Shown in pieces: positions 8,778 through 18,700 of a DNA stretch of 64,000 bases. Each line of letters starts with the position of its first letter. Positions within the stretch are counted from its first letter, which is position 1. The DNA is from Synechococcus sp. PROS-9-1 (GTDB lineage Bacteria > Cyanobacteriota > Cyanobacteriia > PCC-6307 > Cyanobiaceae): contig NZ_CP047961.1 of NCBI RefSeq assembly GCF_014279775.1, positions 558,001 to 622,000 on the forward strand, written 5' to 3'. The notes below the pieces were generated by a model. That model was not told where the DNA came from. It ran no database searches and saw nothing but the letters and a program-made list of their open reading frames with translations. The translations under genes were made by a program, and so were the position numbers.

Positions 8778-10271
8778 TTAGTGGCTTGACGGAGCGAGGG
8801 CGCGCTCAAACCGTTGCCAAATCTCCTCAGGTTGTTCGAGTCCGACCGAGACGCGCAGGAGGTGAGAGGGAACGCCGCAAGCCTTGGCCCAGGCCAGTTC
8901 GTCGTAGTGAGCCAAAAGCACATAGGGGCACACCAACGTGAATGGTGTGCCCAGGCTTGGCCCTTTGCAGACCGACAACCGGTCGTAAACCGCTTGGGCT
9001 TGATCGCTACCGCCCTTGAGCTCAAACGAAAGCAGGCATCCATGTCCAGCGCCGGGGCGCAAGAGGCTGCGGAAATTGGCGCATTGATCGGGGTAATACA
9101 CGCGAGCCACCGCCGGGTGGTTGCTGAGCTTCGCGGCGAGGGCTTGGGCATGGCGATTCAGTTCAGGAACGCGTGCCTGGACATCGCGGCTTCCTTGTGC
9201 CAAGGCCATCGCATCGGCATCGTCAAGGCCGATGAACCCTGCTGTTGAACGCTGATCTCGGAAGGTTTGCTCCCATTGGGAGCATGGACTCACCACCAGT
9301 GATCCAGACAACACATCACCACGACCGGCAAAACTTTTGGTGAGTGAACTGAAGATCAGGTCTGCATAAGGGAAGGGATCGATGTTCACGCAAGAGCCGA
9401 TCGTGTCGTCTGCGATCACTGGAATCCCTCGGGCATGAGCCAAGCGGGCGAGCGTGGAGAGATCCACGCATTGCAGAAGTGGATTGCTGGGTAGTTCCAC
9501 AATCACAGCTGCTGGATCGAGGCGATCAAGAGCGGCTTCCATGGCTGCGCTGCTGCTGTCGAGCAGCAGTTCGCTTCCTGCAAATACCACCTGAGGCAGC
9601 TTCAGCACATCCACGTAAGGGAAGCCGATTTGCAGGGTGGGGCGTCCGGGGCGCAACGCCGTGATCCATCGCAGAGCCGTGTGCAGAGCAGCCATTCCGG
9701 ACGGATGAAGGCTCAACTGCTGGGTGTTACAGCCATAGATGCCGGCTAGTCGCTCGATCACAAGGGCCTTGGCCTGCTCAGCGGTCCTAGCTGCTGGTGC
9801 TGCTTCCTTGTTCAAGCTGATCGCGGCACGTCGCGACGAGGCCCCTAAACCAGCGTGTTGCCAGAAAGCCTTGGCATGGGGGCTTGCTTCAGCGTTGGCA
9901 ATCAAGACGGAGAGTCCGAGCTGATCCACGATTTGAGTTGAAGCACCTGGCGCCTGAGATTGGCAATGGTGTTGGGCGAGCTGAGCGGCAGCTGCGTTGG
10001 GGTAGGGCCAAGCACTGGATTCAGCCGAGGTCATCTCAGTAGGGAGCATCGCTAATGCTTGTTGAGCCACCTCCGCAACCAACGGATGGAGAGCAAAGCG
10101 TGGATAAAACGCTCGCAATTGCGATCGGCACTGCGGATCGTTCTCTTCGTAGGCGATCACGTCCCGCCAGCGCGGTAGGGCCACAGACACGGCATGGGTG
10201 CTGTCAGGCAAGGGATGGCCGAGGTCCTCGCCTTGCCAGCAGGGATTGCGCAGAAGATCGCGGGGACTCAC
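8778..10271 (-). CDS. Divergent trans-sulfuration PLP enzyme with long N-terminal extension (cystathionine gamma-synthase-like)
   Basis: 497 residues. The C-terminal ~380 residues are a Cys/Met-metabolism PLP enzyme with the PLP lysine in SSLTKSFAGRGDVLSG, VIADDTIGSCVN and LLRVSVGLE. An extra region of about 110 residues precedes the catalytic fold and begins RDLLRNPCWQGEDLGHPLPD. The start overlaps the stop of the canonical family member upstream by 4 bp (ATGA), so the two are translationally coupled. It resembles fungal Met2/Met7-type cystathionine gamma-synthases in having a long N-terminal part; the exact substrate cannot be read from sequence. Confidence 0.82.
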   Translation of the reverse strand: MSPRDLLRNPCWQGEDLGHPLPDSTHAVSVALPRWRDVIAYEENDPQCRSQLRAFYPRFALHPLVAEVAQQALAMLPTEMTSAESSAWPYPNAAAAQLAQHHCQSQAPGASTQIVDQLGLSVLIANAEASPHAKAFWQHAGLGASSRRAAISLNKEAAPAARTAEQAKALVIERLAGIYGCNTQQLSLHPSGMAALHTALRWITALRPGRPTLQIGFPYVDVLKLPQVVFAGSELLLDSSSAAMEAALDRLDPAAVIVELPSNPLLQCVDLSTLARLAHARGIPVIADDTIGSCVNIDPFPYADLIFSSLTKSFAGRGDVLSGSLVVSPCSQWEQTFRDQRSTAGFIGLDDADAMALAQGSRDVQARVPELNRHAQALAAKLSNHPAVARVYYPDQCANFRSLLRPGAGHGCLLSFELKGGSDQAQAVYDRLSVCKGPSLGTPFTLVCPYVLLAHYDELAWAKACGVPSHLLRVSVGLEQPEEIWQRFERALAPSSH

Positions 10272-11425
10272 GGAAGCAGGGCAAGCGCGTGATCGAGATC
10301 GATCAAGAGGTCCGTGATGTCTTCACAGCCAAGGGAGAGACGGATCAATCCATCGCTGATTCCTAGGGCCTCTTTGATCTCCGCAGAAACGGCGGCGTGA
10401 GTCATGGTGGCTGGATGGCAGATCAAGCTCTCAACTCCGCCAAGGCTTTCGGCCATCGTGAACCAACGCAGGGCTTTGCATACGGCATAGGCCTTTTCAC
10501 GGCTTGCATTTAATCCAATCGTCACGATCGCTCCGCCTCCGTTCATTTGGCGCAAGGCCACAGCCCTCTGCGGATGATCGTCCCGTCCGGGGTAGCGCAC
10601 CCACGACACGGAGGGATGGGATGCCAAATGATCCGCCACTGCAGCGGCATTCGCCATCTGTTGTTTGAGGCGCAGGGGCAGCGTTTTGATGCCCCGGGTG
10701 ATCAGCCAACAGTCGAAGGGTGAGGGCATTAGCCCCAATGCTTTTTGGGCAAACACCATCTTCTGGTGCCAGCTGGGGTCATCGGTGCAAACCGCACCAC
10801 CGAGGGCATCGGAATGCCCATTGATGTATTTCGTGGTGCTGGTGAGCGAGAGGGTGGCGCCAAGGTCTAGAGGGCGTTGCACCAAGGCGGTGGCGAAGGT
10901 GTTGTCGACCACAACGGGTACGCCTGCGCAGCGGGCAGCGCTGCAGACCGCATCGAGGTCAATCACTTTGAGCAGTGGATTGGTGGGACTCTCTAGCCAG
11001 ACCATCGCTGGCTTCTGCTCATGGATACGGGCTGCAGCCTCTGGATGGGTGAAATCAACCCATTCGGTGCGCACTCCGAACTTGGCAAACACCTGTTCGA
11101 ACAAGCGCACGGTGCAGCCGTAAAGGTTTTCCTCGCAGAGCACCAGATCTCCCTGGCTCAGGGTGGAGGCAATCGCGGTAATCGCGCTCACTCCAGATCC
11201 AAATACCGTGGCGTGGGTGCATGCCTCCACTGAGGCCAGTACACCTTCAAGGATGCGGAAATTGGGGTTGCCAGAGCGGGTGTAATCGAATCCGCCTGGG
11301 TTGCCATGCTCAAAGGTGGAGGTGGCGTAGATGGGTGGCATCACCGTGCCGGTTTCGCTGGCGAAGCTTTCGCCATGGTGAATGGCCCGGGTGGCTGTCG
11401 CCGGTTCTGGGACAGGACGCTGCAA
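10268..11425 (-). CDS. metB: Cystathionine gamma-synthase / lyase family enzyme
   Basis: 385 residues of the canonical trans-sulfuration PLP family: YTRSGNPNFRILE, YGCTVRLFEQ, VVDNTFATALVQRPL and the PLP lysine in TSTTKYINGHSD. Synthase and lyase cannot be separated on motifs alone; the neighbouring cysK and second family member suggest methionine synthesis from cysteine. The first possible start in frame is a TTG at 11425, since an in-frame TAG lies just upstream. Confidence 0.85.
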   Translation of the reverse strand: MQRPVPEPATATRAIHHGESFASETGTVMPPIYATSTFEHGNPGGFDYTRSGNPNFRILEGVLASVEACTHATVFGSGVSAITAIASTLSQGDLVLCEENLYGCTVRLFEQVFAKFGVRTEWVDFTHPEAAARIHEQKPAMVWLESPTNPLLKVIDLDAVCSAARCAGVPVVVDNTFATALVQRPLDLGATLSLTSTTKYINGHSDALGGAVCTDDPSWHQKMVFAQKALGLMPSPFDCWLITRGIKTLPLRLKQQMANAAAVADHLASHPSVSWVRYPGRDDHPQRAVALRQMNGGGAIVTIGLNASREKAYAVCKALRWFTMAESLGGVESLICHPATMTHAAVSAEIKEALGISDGLIRLSLGCEDITDLLIDLDHALALLP

Positions 11426-11660
11426 GGCGTTGATGCGATCTACCTAAAGGCTATTCAACGGTCTGTTGTGAAGGGTGCTTGCTATGGCTGTTTGACGTAT
11501 TGGTTTGAACCATCGTGACTGTGAAGGATTTGATCACCCATTTATCTTGCTGACTTAACTGCAGGCCTCTGTGAATCGAGTTTGCTTTTAAAAATGCGTA
11601 GTCCCGGTTGTGCAATTCGGCTTACGTCGTCTTAGCGTTTAGGCAGTGTTGTGATGTGTC

Positions 11661-11918
11661 ATGAAGGAAAACCAGGTTCAGCAAAGCGATAAGGATGAAT
11701 GGAGAGATCATGTTCTTCAGGAGATTGTTGGGTTTTTAAGTAAGAACAAAGAAGAGATTCATGGGCGTTACCTTGATCAACGTCGCGGCCAGCTTCCAAG
11801 AGATTTCATCGAAGAGAAGGGCTTAATGGATTTTGAATTGGCGATCACATTTTTGGAAGATAAGCCCAAGGGTATGGGCTTAGGTCTTGGCTTTTTTAAG
11901 GCAACTCTGATTCGCTGA
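11661..11918 (+). CDS. Hypothetical protein, 85 residues
   Basis: Small soluble protein (MKENQVQQSDKDEWRDHVLQ...). It is charged and helical in its first 65 residues and ends KGMGLGLGFFKATLIR. It has an ATG start, stands alone on the plus strand and opens the AT-rich segment. I do not recognise the family. Confidence 0.55.
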   Translation: MKENQVQQSDKDEWRDHVLQEIVGFLSKNKEEIHGRYLDQRRGQLPRDFIEEKGLMDFELAITFLEDKPKGMGLGLGFFKATLIR

Positions 11919-12056
11919 ATTTGATAATGTGGCGGCAATTATGCATTCTTTTGCCCCTAGTTTGAAAGTTTTTGTATTTGATTGCTGACTAGCTTGGACT
12001 CAACTCTTCATTCGGTCGAGCTTTGACGAGAATCAATGTAAATCACAAATAAGTTT

Positions 12057-12520
12057 TTAAGTTTCTTGTTTTGCTTGGCATCCGATTGAGCGGCATATAG
12101 CGGATTTGAATTGATAAAACTGATTAATAACTAACTGCTCTTCAATCTCGTCGTTTGAAATTAACGGAATGGTATGAACGATGAGTAGTGGAACTGGCCT
12201 GGAGAAATCTTGATTGCCACATAAATAAGTTTTTGCACCTAGCAAAAGCTTTTCAATTCTTTTTTAAAGAGCTCGCAATTATTTCGGTCTTCGAACAAAA
12301 TCTGTGCTTTAAATTGAATATCGCTATCGTAATTCTCGCCAATATTTTTGTTGCTTGTATTGCCCCATACCCCTTCTATCATCCACCACATTCGGCCATT
12401 GTGAATCCACACTGTTGCCAACTCTGGTGCACTCTCTTTGAAGATGTTGAGTTGGCATTCAAAGTCTTTGCCTTTGAAAATTTTGCAAATTAGCCTACTT
12501 GTAAGCTTGCTAGCTTGCAC
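12057..12520 (-). pseudogene. Hypothetical gene split by a -1 frameshift at an A-run
   Basis: Two overlapping minus-strand frames join into one plausible protein. The first, from a GTG at 12520, runs about 87 residues (contains TVWIHNGRMWWMIEGVWGN) to a run of six A (minus strand; 12260-12265). Reading one base back there continues as KRIEKLLLGAKTYLCGNQDF and ends at 12057, giving about 153 residues. Without the shift the first frame stops a few codons later. One lost A, a sequencing error or slippage at the A-run would all explain it. The family is not recognised. Confidence 0.45.
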
Positions 12521-12721
12521 GATAATTTATGCAGATTTTATTTATCCAAGACTATCTCCCCCTGGCTGGACATGTCTTACGGATGAGGTATATGTGTGTT
12601 CATTCAACACTATGCACATGCAAAATATTTTCTTTGTGTATCACATGTCACGACGAAGAGAACGGAAAGAGGCAAAAATCTAATTTCATTTATTCCGTTA
12701 TCAATCTGCATTGGCTGCTTC

Positions 12722-12910
12722 ATGAATGTTGGTGTTGAGGGTTGGTTGACTGATGGTTGTGGTTACGGGGCGATGGCAAATGGATAGTCAGAAATGCTGA
12801 AAAGTAGAAAATATCTGTCCCGAAAGGATGGAGAGAAGAAATGGAATCGCCTGATTGAAATTGGTTGGACTCAGGTTGCACCCGTCTGGGCTGAAGCGAT
12901 TGAGCCATAA
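12722..12910 (+). pseudogene. DUF1651-type small protein interrupted by an in-frame TAG
   Basis: From the ATG at 12722 the frame reads MNVGVEGWLTDGCGYGAMANG, then TAG at 12785, then continues in the same frame as SEMLKSRKYLSRK...WNRLIEIGWTQVAPVW to a TAA at 12910. The LKxRxYLxR...W...GW...PxW pattern matches the picocyanobacterial DUF1651 family. The intact relative at 46796-46951 has MPNGEPALLK where this one has MANG-stop-SEMLK. The stop therefore replaces a conserved Glu, consistent with a single G-to-T change. Confidence 0.55.
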
Positions 12911-13000
12911 ATCCTTGAAATGCTTAACTTCACCAGATCTTCTTGATCCATAGCCGGTTGAAGACGATTTAGTGCACAGTGTTGTTTTTAATAGTGATTC

Positions 13001-13402
13001 CTAAAACCCCAAGCCTGTAAATAGTTCTTGATGCACTACATAGGTGTGGTAAAGAGTGATGCCAGCATATGGCGATAACTCGACGCCATCTCTAGTGAAA
13101 GCGATATCGCAAAGTAAGTTTCCTTTCCAGGCGATAGAATCTTCATTTTGTTCAGCAGACCATTCCATTACTGCAGCGAAGTGATCAGGAATAACAGCCC
13201 CTATCTTTTCACATGCGTCTGCAAGCCTGCAGAGTGCAGGGGGTTTAGAAGGAAGGGATAATCCTTTCCTCAATACAAGTTCATCGATCACTCCTGTATA
13301 TCGTACAAAGTCAATCAATGCTTCTTCTTCTTCCGTTAATGAGGAGTTAGATATTGCTCGATCAAATTGTTCAGCTGTTAAAATAGGCCTGCGCATGAAC
13401 AT
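13001..13402 (-). CDS. Hypothetical protein, 133 residues
   Basis: Soluble protein with no signal or membrane segment (MFMRRPILTAEQFDRAISNS). The N-terminal half is acidic and helical (LTEEEEALIDFVRY); the C-terminal half is mixed, ending in YHTYVVHQELFTGLGF. ATG codons at 13402 and 13396 are both possible. It lies isolated in the AT-rich segment; no family is recognised. Confidence 0.6.
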   Translation of the reverse strand: MFMRRPILTAEQFDRAISNSSLTEEEEALIDFVRYTGVIDELVLRKGLSLPSKPPALCRLADACEKIGAVIPDHFAAVMEWSAEQNEDSIAWKGNLLCDIAFTRDGVELSPYAGITLYHTYVVHQELFTGLGF

Positions 13403-13681
13403 CTCTATCCAATCAATTTAATATTCAGTTTAATCATGGTCATGGTGCTAGAGACTTTGATTCTTATCATCTTTTATACATGCTTTTCTGTTTGAGAACG
13501 GGGCTTGTTGCCCCGATCTGTAGCTTCATTCCACCGGTTTGCCACATGTCCTGGCCGGCTGTTGGTGTCAGCACTCGTTCTGATTCGTTTAGGGGGGTTA
13601 GCTGCTCATGAAAAGGATTATGTGCTCTTAATGGCATTACCAGTCAATTCTTGCCAAAGTAACAGCATTAAGGTGAACGCC

Positions 13682-13843
13682 ATGGGCTTGCGCAAATCGG
13701 TTGAAAAAGCAATGACTTACTTGCTTGGTGTCGTTGATGAGTACTGGGCAATGCGCGAGCCTGGTCAATATGGCGAAAAGGAACCCGAATGTCCGATTAC
13801 TGTTGAAAACCAGGCATGTGCAAGCGAGAGTGCATCGCATTAA
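13682..13843 (+). CDS. Small hypothetical protein, 53 residues
   Basis: The ATG at 13682 gives MGLRKSVEKAMTYLLGVVDE followed by YWAMREPGQYGEKEPECPIT and a short tail. The frame is open further upstream to a TTG at 13505, but that extension looks unlike protein. Amphipathic helix first, polar tail after. Function unknown. Confidence 0.4.
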   Translation: MGLRKSVEKAMTYLLGVVDEYWAMREPGQYGEKEPECPITVENQACASESASH

Positions 13844-13949
13844 GGTCTAGGCTGCACAATGGCATCAGGTTCATGGATCAAAAAGATTTGTTAGGCCACT
13901 GTGGACCTCTGATTTGAGCCCTATAATTATTTGATATAGAGAATTTATT

Positions 13950-14213
13950 TTGAATCAGGCTAGTATTCGTCGATTTATATTTACTTTGATCACGGGTTAC
14001 CTAGCTATTTTTGGCGTTCAGCAGATTCCATACGAATTCCCAAATCAATGGGCTGTATTGATCCCTGTTTTGATCGTTGTATATATCATAACGGTATGGC
14101 TGGATGGAGTTTTCTTTAAGGACGAGGAATCATCTAATCAACGTACCACTGTTGCTACGAAGAGCAAGGTGAAGAAATCATTGAAGAAATCAAATGGATT
14201 TGGTGAATCATAA
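13950..14213 (+). CDS. Small membrane protein, 87 residues
   Basis: From a TTG at 13950 (MNQASIRRFIFTLITGYLAI). Two hydrophobic segments (about 8-24 and 34-52: WAVLIPVLIVVYIITVWL) are followed by a Lys/Ser-rich cytoplasmic-type tail (KSKVKKSLKKSNGFGES). No ATG is available before the first hydrophobic segment. No family is recognised. Confidence 0.5.
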   Translation: MNQASIRRFIFTLITGYLAIFGVQQIPYEFPNQWAVLIPVLIVVYIITVWLDGVFFKDEESSNQRTTVATKSKVKKSLKKSNGFGES

Positions 14214-14338
14214 GCTTGAAGATCTTGTATAGTTTGCATTAGGATAACTCATTTTTCGATTATCCCAAGGCAAGACTTGTTTTCTTCTTTGATATATTTA
14301 TTTTATAGAGATGTTCTAGCCAGACCGAGTCGCAGGCG

Positions 14339-14452
14339 ATGAATCAGTCAACAATTCATGAGACAGAGTTCACTTCACTCTATCGGCTTTTGAGAATGGA
14401 ATTCAATGATTGGGGTGACATTTCCTTCAGCCGTAGGCTCAAGAACCGTTGA
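14339..14452 (+). CDS. Possible very small protein, 37 residues
   Basis: An ATG at 14339, preceded by a weak AGG-type ribosome-binding site, opens a frame reading MNQSTIHETEFTSLYRLLRM then EFNDWGDISFSRRLKNR. It is the only candidate in the 14214-14554 gap. Its composition is protein-like, but the length is too short for confidence. Confidence 0.25.
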   Translation: MNQSTIHETEFTSLYRLLRMEFNDWGDISFSRRLKNR

Positions 14453-14554
14453 GGTATTGCTTTATGTCTTAAGACGTGGATTGATTTTTTAATAGAAACG
14501 ACTTTGCAAAAATCAAGTTATTTCTTGGAACTAATGATTCTAAAAACGTATTGA

Positions 14555-14887
14555 CTACTCCTCAGCTTTCATGGATTGTCTTTTGAAGATAAACATTAGT
14601 AGTCCTCCAAGTTGGCTAGTCTCGATCAATTCCCATCGCTCTCGGCCAAGGAGATTCAAAACAAATTGGAGCTGAGATGCTGGATGTTTTGGAAGACGTG
14701 GCTTCCCGTATAGCTTCGGGAATTCCTTTTTAATGAATTCAGGACTTAGCAGTCCCTGTAATTTTTGGCTTGCTTCCTCAGGGCTCGACGTTTGGGTTGG
14801 TTTTTTATTAACTATATTGATATGAATAACTCGATACTCCCATAACATATCGTTGTCATGTTGGATTGATTGTTCTTTGTTGTCCAT
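14555..14887 (-). CDS. DUF4177-like hypothetical protein, 110 residues
   Basis: ATG start at 14887. The first strand reads MLWEYRVIHINIVNK, and the end reads LNLLGRERWELIETSQLGG...FIFKRQ. The WEYRV start plus the closing GRERWELI...FKR element is typical of DUF4177-type small proteins. An insertion with PKLYGKPRLPKHPASQL lies between them. Function unknown; isolated gene. Confidence 0.55.
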   Translation of the reverse strand: MDNKEQSIQHDNDMLWEYRVIHINIVNKKPTQTSSPEEASQKLQGLLSPEFIKKEFPKLYGKPRLPKHPASQLQFVLNLLGRERWELIETSQLGGLLMFIFKRQSMKAEE

Positions 14888-15785
14888 TTATGGATTGTGC
14901 TTGTGGCTAACCTTGACTTTTTTACCTTAGGTGCGCGTCTTGTATTTTGCAATCCTTATTTCAGTTTAATCTGAAGCGTGAGATACTATTGAGCTTCTGT
15001 ATGGATATGATTTTCCCACTTAATTTGCTGATTGCTCTTTATTCTTAATGCAATATTAACAATAGGCGGTTTTATTCCCTCTCGCTGGTGTCGCGTAGGT
15101 GCTTTTGTTCGTGAAACATGATTCCTGCTTGGGATGTTCTCTGTTGTGGGCTTGTCATGGATGGTTGAGGATCCTCATCCAACGAGCGATTGCTCACGCG
15201 TTTTTTTCGTGATGGAGTTTTGAGCTGCCGGGGATGCAGTGCAAAGAGGGCTCATGAGCGAGATTCTCTAGTCCCCTGATAGAAGTGTTTGTTAAGCGAG
15301 AGGCTGCTGGGAAACGATCGAGATTGTTAAGACCTATGCTTTCATTAGAAATGCTGATCATTTGGGTGTTGGAGGATTTTGGTGCAGAACTGCTCATCGC
15401 TGAACAGGCTTCTGTGTCTGCTGGCGTCGAGGCCAGCTTTGGGTCGCTCAAGAAGATCTGAGCCTGTTTCAATCTCTAAGACTCATTCCTGTGACTGAGT
15501 TTTGTCAGGATCGCGTGGAGGGGGTTGATGTGATTTTTCTAAATCATAATCGTATTTCTTTGTGTAGCTCGGTATATCAAACTTGAGCGTTTAGGCGCTG
15601 CTCGTCGTTCTCTGATTTTTCTAAAAAACTGTTTATTTTGCTTCGTTATTTTGGGGTCTATACAATGCAATACAAAGCAATATCGACAGATTAGGTAACC
15701 CTCTACTAGGTTTTTTCAGAACAAGTTTTGGCAAAAGCTGCTGCTTGTAATCAAGAACAGTTTTCATCTCATTCCTTGACTCATC
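14888..15785. other. AT-rich gap upstream of the giant repeat gene
   Basis: About 900 bases without a convincing gene. A 92-codon minus-strand frame (15194-15472, TTG start) has Ser/Asn/Ala-rich, low-complexity coding and is doubtful. A TATACAAT-like element at about 15659-15666 could be a -10 box for the downstream gene. GATTTTTCTAAA occurs twice (about 15530 and 15616). Confidence 0.4.
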
Positions 15786-18700
15786 ATGACCTCTTCTGCC
15801 AAGCCACTACAAAATGATTTTCAATCCTTTGCTGAGGATGCTGTAGGCAAGGTTGCCGGCCTTCAAGATATTCAAGCTCTGGTAGACGCTGATGCCACTA
15901 TTCAGGCTGAATCCAGCTCGGCTTCGTCTGCAAGTTCTGAGAACGTTTCAGGAGACAGTGCTGCTGTCTCAACCACAGAGTCCAATCAAGCGATTGGACT
16001 CTCTAACGAATCAAATGCTGAAGCATCAATCGATGTGAAGGCTGATGCAGGCCTTCAAGGTGTTGCTTCATCTACGGCATCCTCATCTGCTTCTACAAGC
16101 AACGGAATTGCCGAAGCCTTCACCGAGATGGGAGAAGGCTTGGGAGTTTCGCTCACGAAGCTTGATGTTGGAGGTGAGCTCTCCGGCCTTGGTCAGTCAA
16201 GTAACAGCCTCAGTGCTGATTCGGAAAGTGTTACTGGTGATTCAACGGCTACATCTGGACTGACTGGTTCAATCCAGGGCTTTAATTCTGAAATTCAGAA
16301 CACGATTGATTCCGATGCATCGATTCAAGGTCTAGCTCAATTAGTTAACAACGCATCTGCTGCAAGTACAGGTACTTCAAGCGCAGCTAGTAGTGCTACT
16401 GCGATTGCTGATGCAGGCAAACTCCAGGGTGCTGACCTTGGCATCAACACAGATATTGGTGGTGTTGCGGACATCGGCGGTCAGGTTGATTTCAACGCAA
16501 CTGCTGCTTCCAGCAACGTCACTGGTTCTGCTATCGCCGGGGCTGCTCTTGGTGATGTGAAAGATGGTTTCGCGGTTCCAACCTCTGCCTCTTACTCCCC
16601 CACGACTGGTGTTGATCTTGGCGACCTAACCGAGAGCGGTACTGGCCTTGCCCAAGGCCTGGTCACAGGAACTGATGGCACAAGCACCAATGGGGTGCGT
16701 AGCTACGGAACAGACATCAAGTCCGACGGCACACTTCAAGGTTTCGCCAATCTCACTAATACAGCTGACGCTTCCACCACTGATGGTGCTGCAGCCGCTG
16801 GTGCATACGCCAACACAATCGACGGCGCCAACCTTGGCGATGTCAACATCGGTGGCGTTGGTTCACTGACCGGTTCTGCAAACTTTGCCGGTTCCGCTTC
16901 CTCCTCCAACGTTGATGATTCCACAACTGACATCTCGGGTGCTGTCTCTCAGCTGAATGACATCGATGGCTTAGAAGCCATCTCTGGCCTGAACGTTGCC
17001 TCCGATGCAGGCATCAACGGCCTTGCTGCTGTTGATCTTGGATCATCTGCAGAAAGCACCAGTGGCGGATATGCCTTCGCTAGTGCTCAAGCAGGCACTC
17101 TCCAAGGTGCTGAGCTCGGTGTTACCGATATTGGTGGTGTCGGTTCCGTTGCTGGTGAAACCAGCCTGACCTCCGGTGCTGCTTCCAGCAATGTCTCGGG
17201 ACAGGCCATCAGCCTTAGTCAGCTCACTACTGCAGAAGGCTTGCAGCAAACAGGAGAATTGGATGTCAAGAGCGATGCCTCCGTTCAAGGTCTCGCCAAC
17301 GTCTCAAGCTCTGCTGACGCCGCAACCACCGCTGGTACAGCAACTGCCAACGCTCTTAGCACCACCATTAATGGTGCTGATCTGGCTGCAGGAAACCTCG
17401 ATATTGGTGGCATCGGCTCTATCGCTGGTCAAGCCAACTTCGGGCTCTCTGCTTCCTCCAGCAACGTCAGCGATCCTTCAACTGCCACCGCTGATTCAGA
17501 AAGCGCAACCGGCTTGATCGGTCAGAAAACTGATACCAGCGGCACTCCTGATGTTTTCGGTATCGATGTTGCCTCCGACTCCGGTCTCTCCGGTATGGCC
17601 ATCGGTTCACTATCAGCCGATGCTTCTAGTACTGCTGGTGTTGCTACCGCAATTGCTGGTCAGGGCGACAAGGCTATCGGTGCTCAGCTTCCCTCACTGA
17701 ATGTGGGCGGAATCTCCGACCTCACCGGTGCTGCTCAGCTTGATTCCTCAGCCACTGCTTCCAATGTGGGAGGAGTTGATGAAACTGATGCAACAGCTAA
17801 AGCTGGACTTGGTCAAGACGTCACTGGTTTGACGACTGGTCTCGACGAAACAGTGAATCTTGCTACTCCGCCTGTAAATAGCATCGGTGTAACTGGGACG
17901 GACTTCAGTTCCGCAGCATTCAACATCGACATTGCCTCAGATTCGAATCTGACCGCTCAGGGCTTCAGCAACCTCGATGCTTCTGCCTCCAGCACCTCCG
18001 GAGACGCCACCGCTGCCGCTGGTTACGGTTACACCAATGCTGCTGATGCCTCCGTCACCGGTATCGCATCCGGTATGAGCATCGACGTTGGCGGTGTCAG
18101 CAACCTGATGGCGCAAGCCCAAGGCACCGCTGATTCCTCTGCTTCTTCCGTCACCGGAGGGGCTGGCTCCGGTTCCGGGATGGACGCGATGGGCATCGCG
18201 GATCTCCAGATGAACGTCAGCTCCGATTCTGATCTGAGCTCCACCTCTGCTGTGATCGGTAGTGCAGATGGCGAAAGCACCTCTGGTGCAGCGACAGCTG
18301 ACATTGACTTTGATGCCACCGGCATCAATGGCATCGACATGAACATCGGTGGCATCGGCAGCCTGGCTTCTACCGCCAGCGTGAATGGTTCCTCTGATGC
18401 CACCAATGTGGGTGCAGCGCCAGTTTTGGATGATGTTGCCACCAATGGTGTAGACGAGTCTGCATTCGATCTTGGTTCTACGGCCACAGGCGACCTTGAC
18501 GCCACTGGCCTCAACTCAGCCCATCTGTTCAGCTCCTCCGATAGTGATGTCTCCGGCATCGCAACCATCGATAGCAGCATCAACGCCGCAAGCACAGCTG
18601 GCGACGGCTTGGCAGACGCTGATTTCGATGCTGATGGCATCACAAGCCTCGAAATGGGTGCTGGTGGATTGTTTGATCTCGCTGGTCAGGCACAGGTGAA

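Noticed and set aside
12438-12738. Plus-strand frames of 69-81 codons in the AT-rich segment
   Set aside because: Overlap the better minus-strand split gene and lack starts or conserved-looking sequence.
15194-15472. 92-codon minus-strand frame before the giant repeat gene
   Set aside because: TTG start, no ribosome-binding site, low-complexity Ser/Asn composition; kept only as a note in the gap entry.
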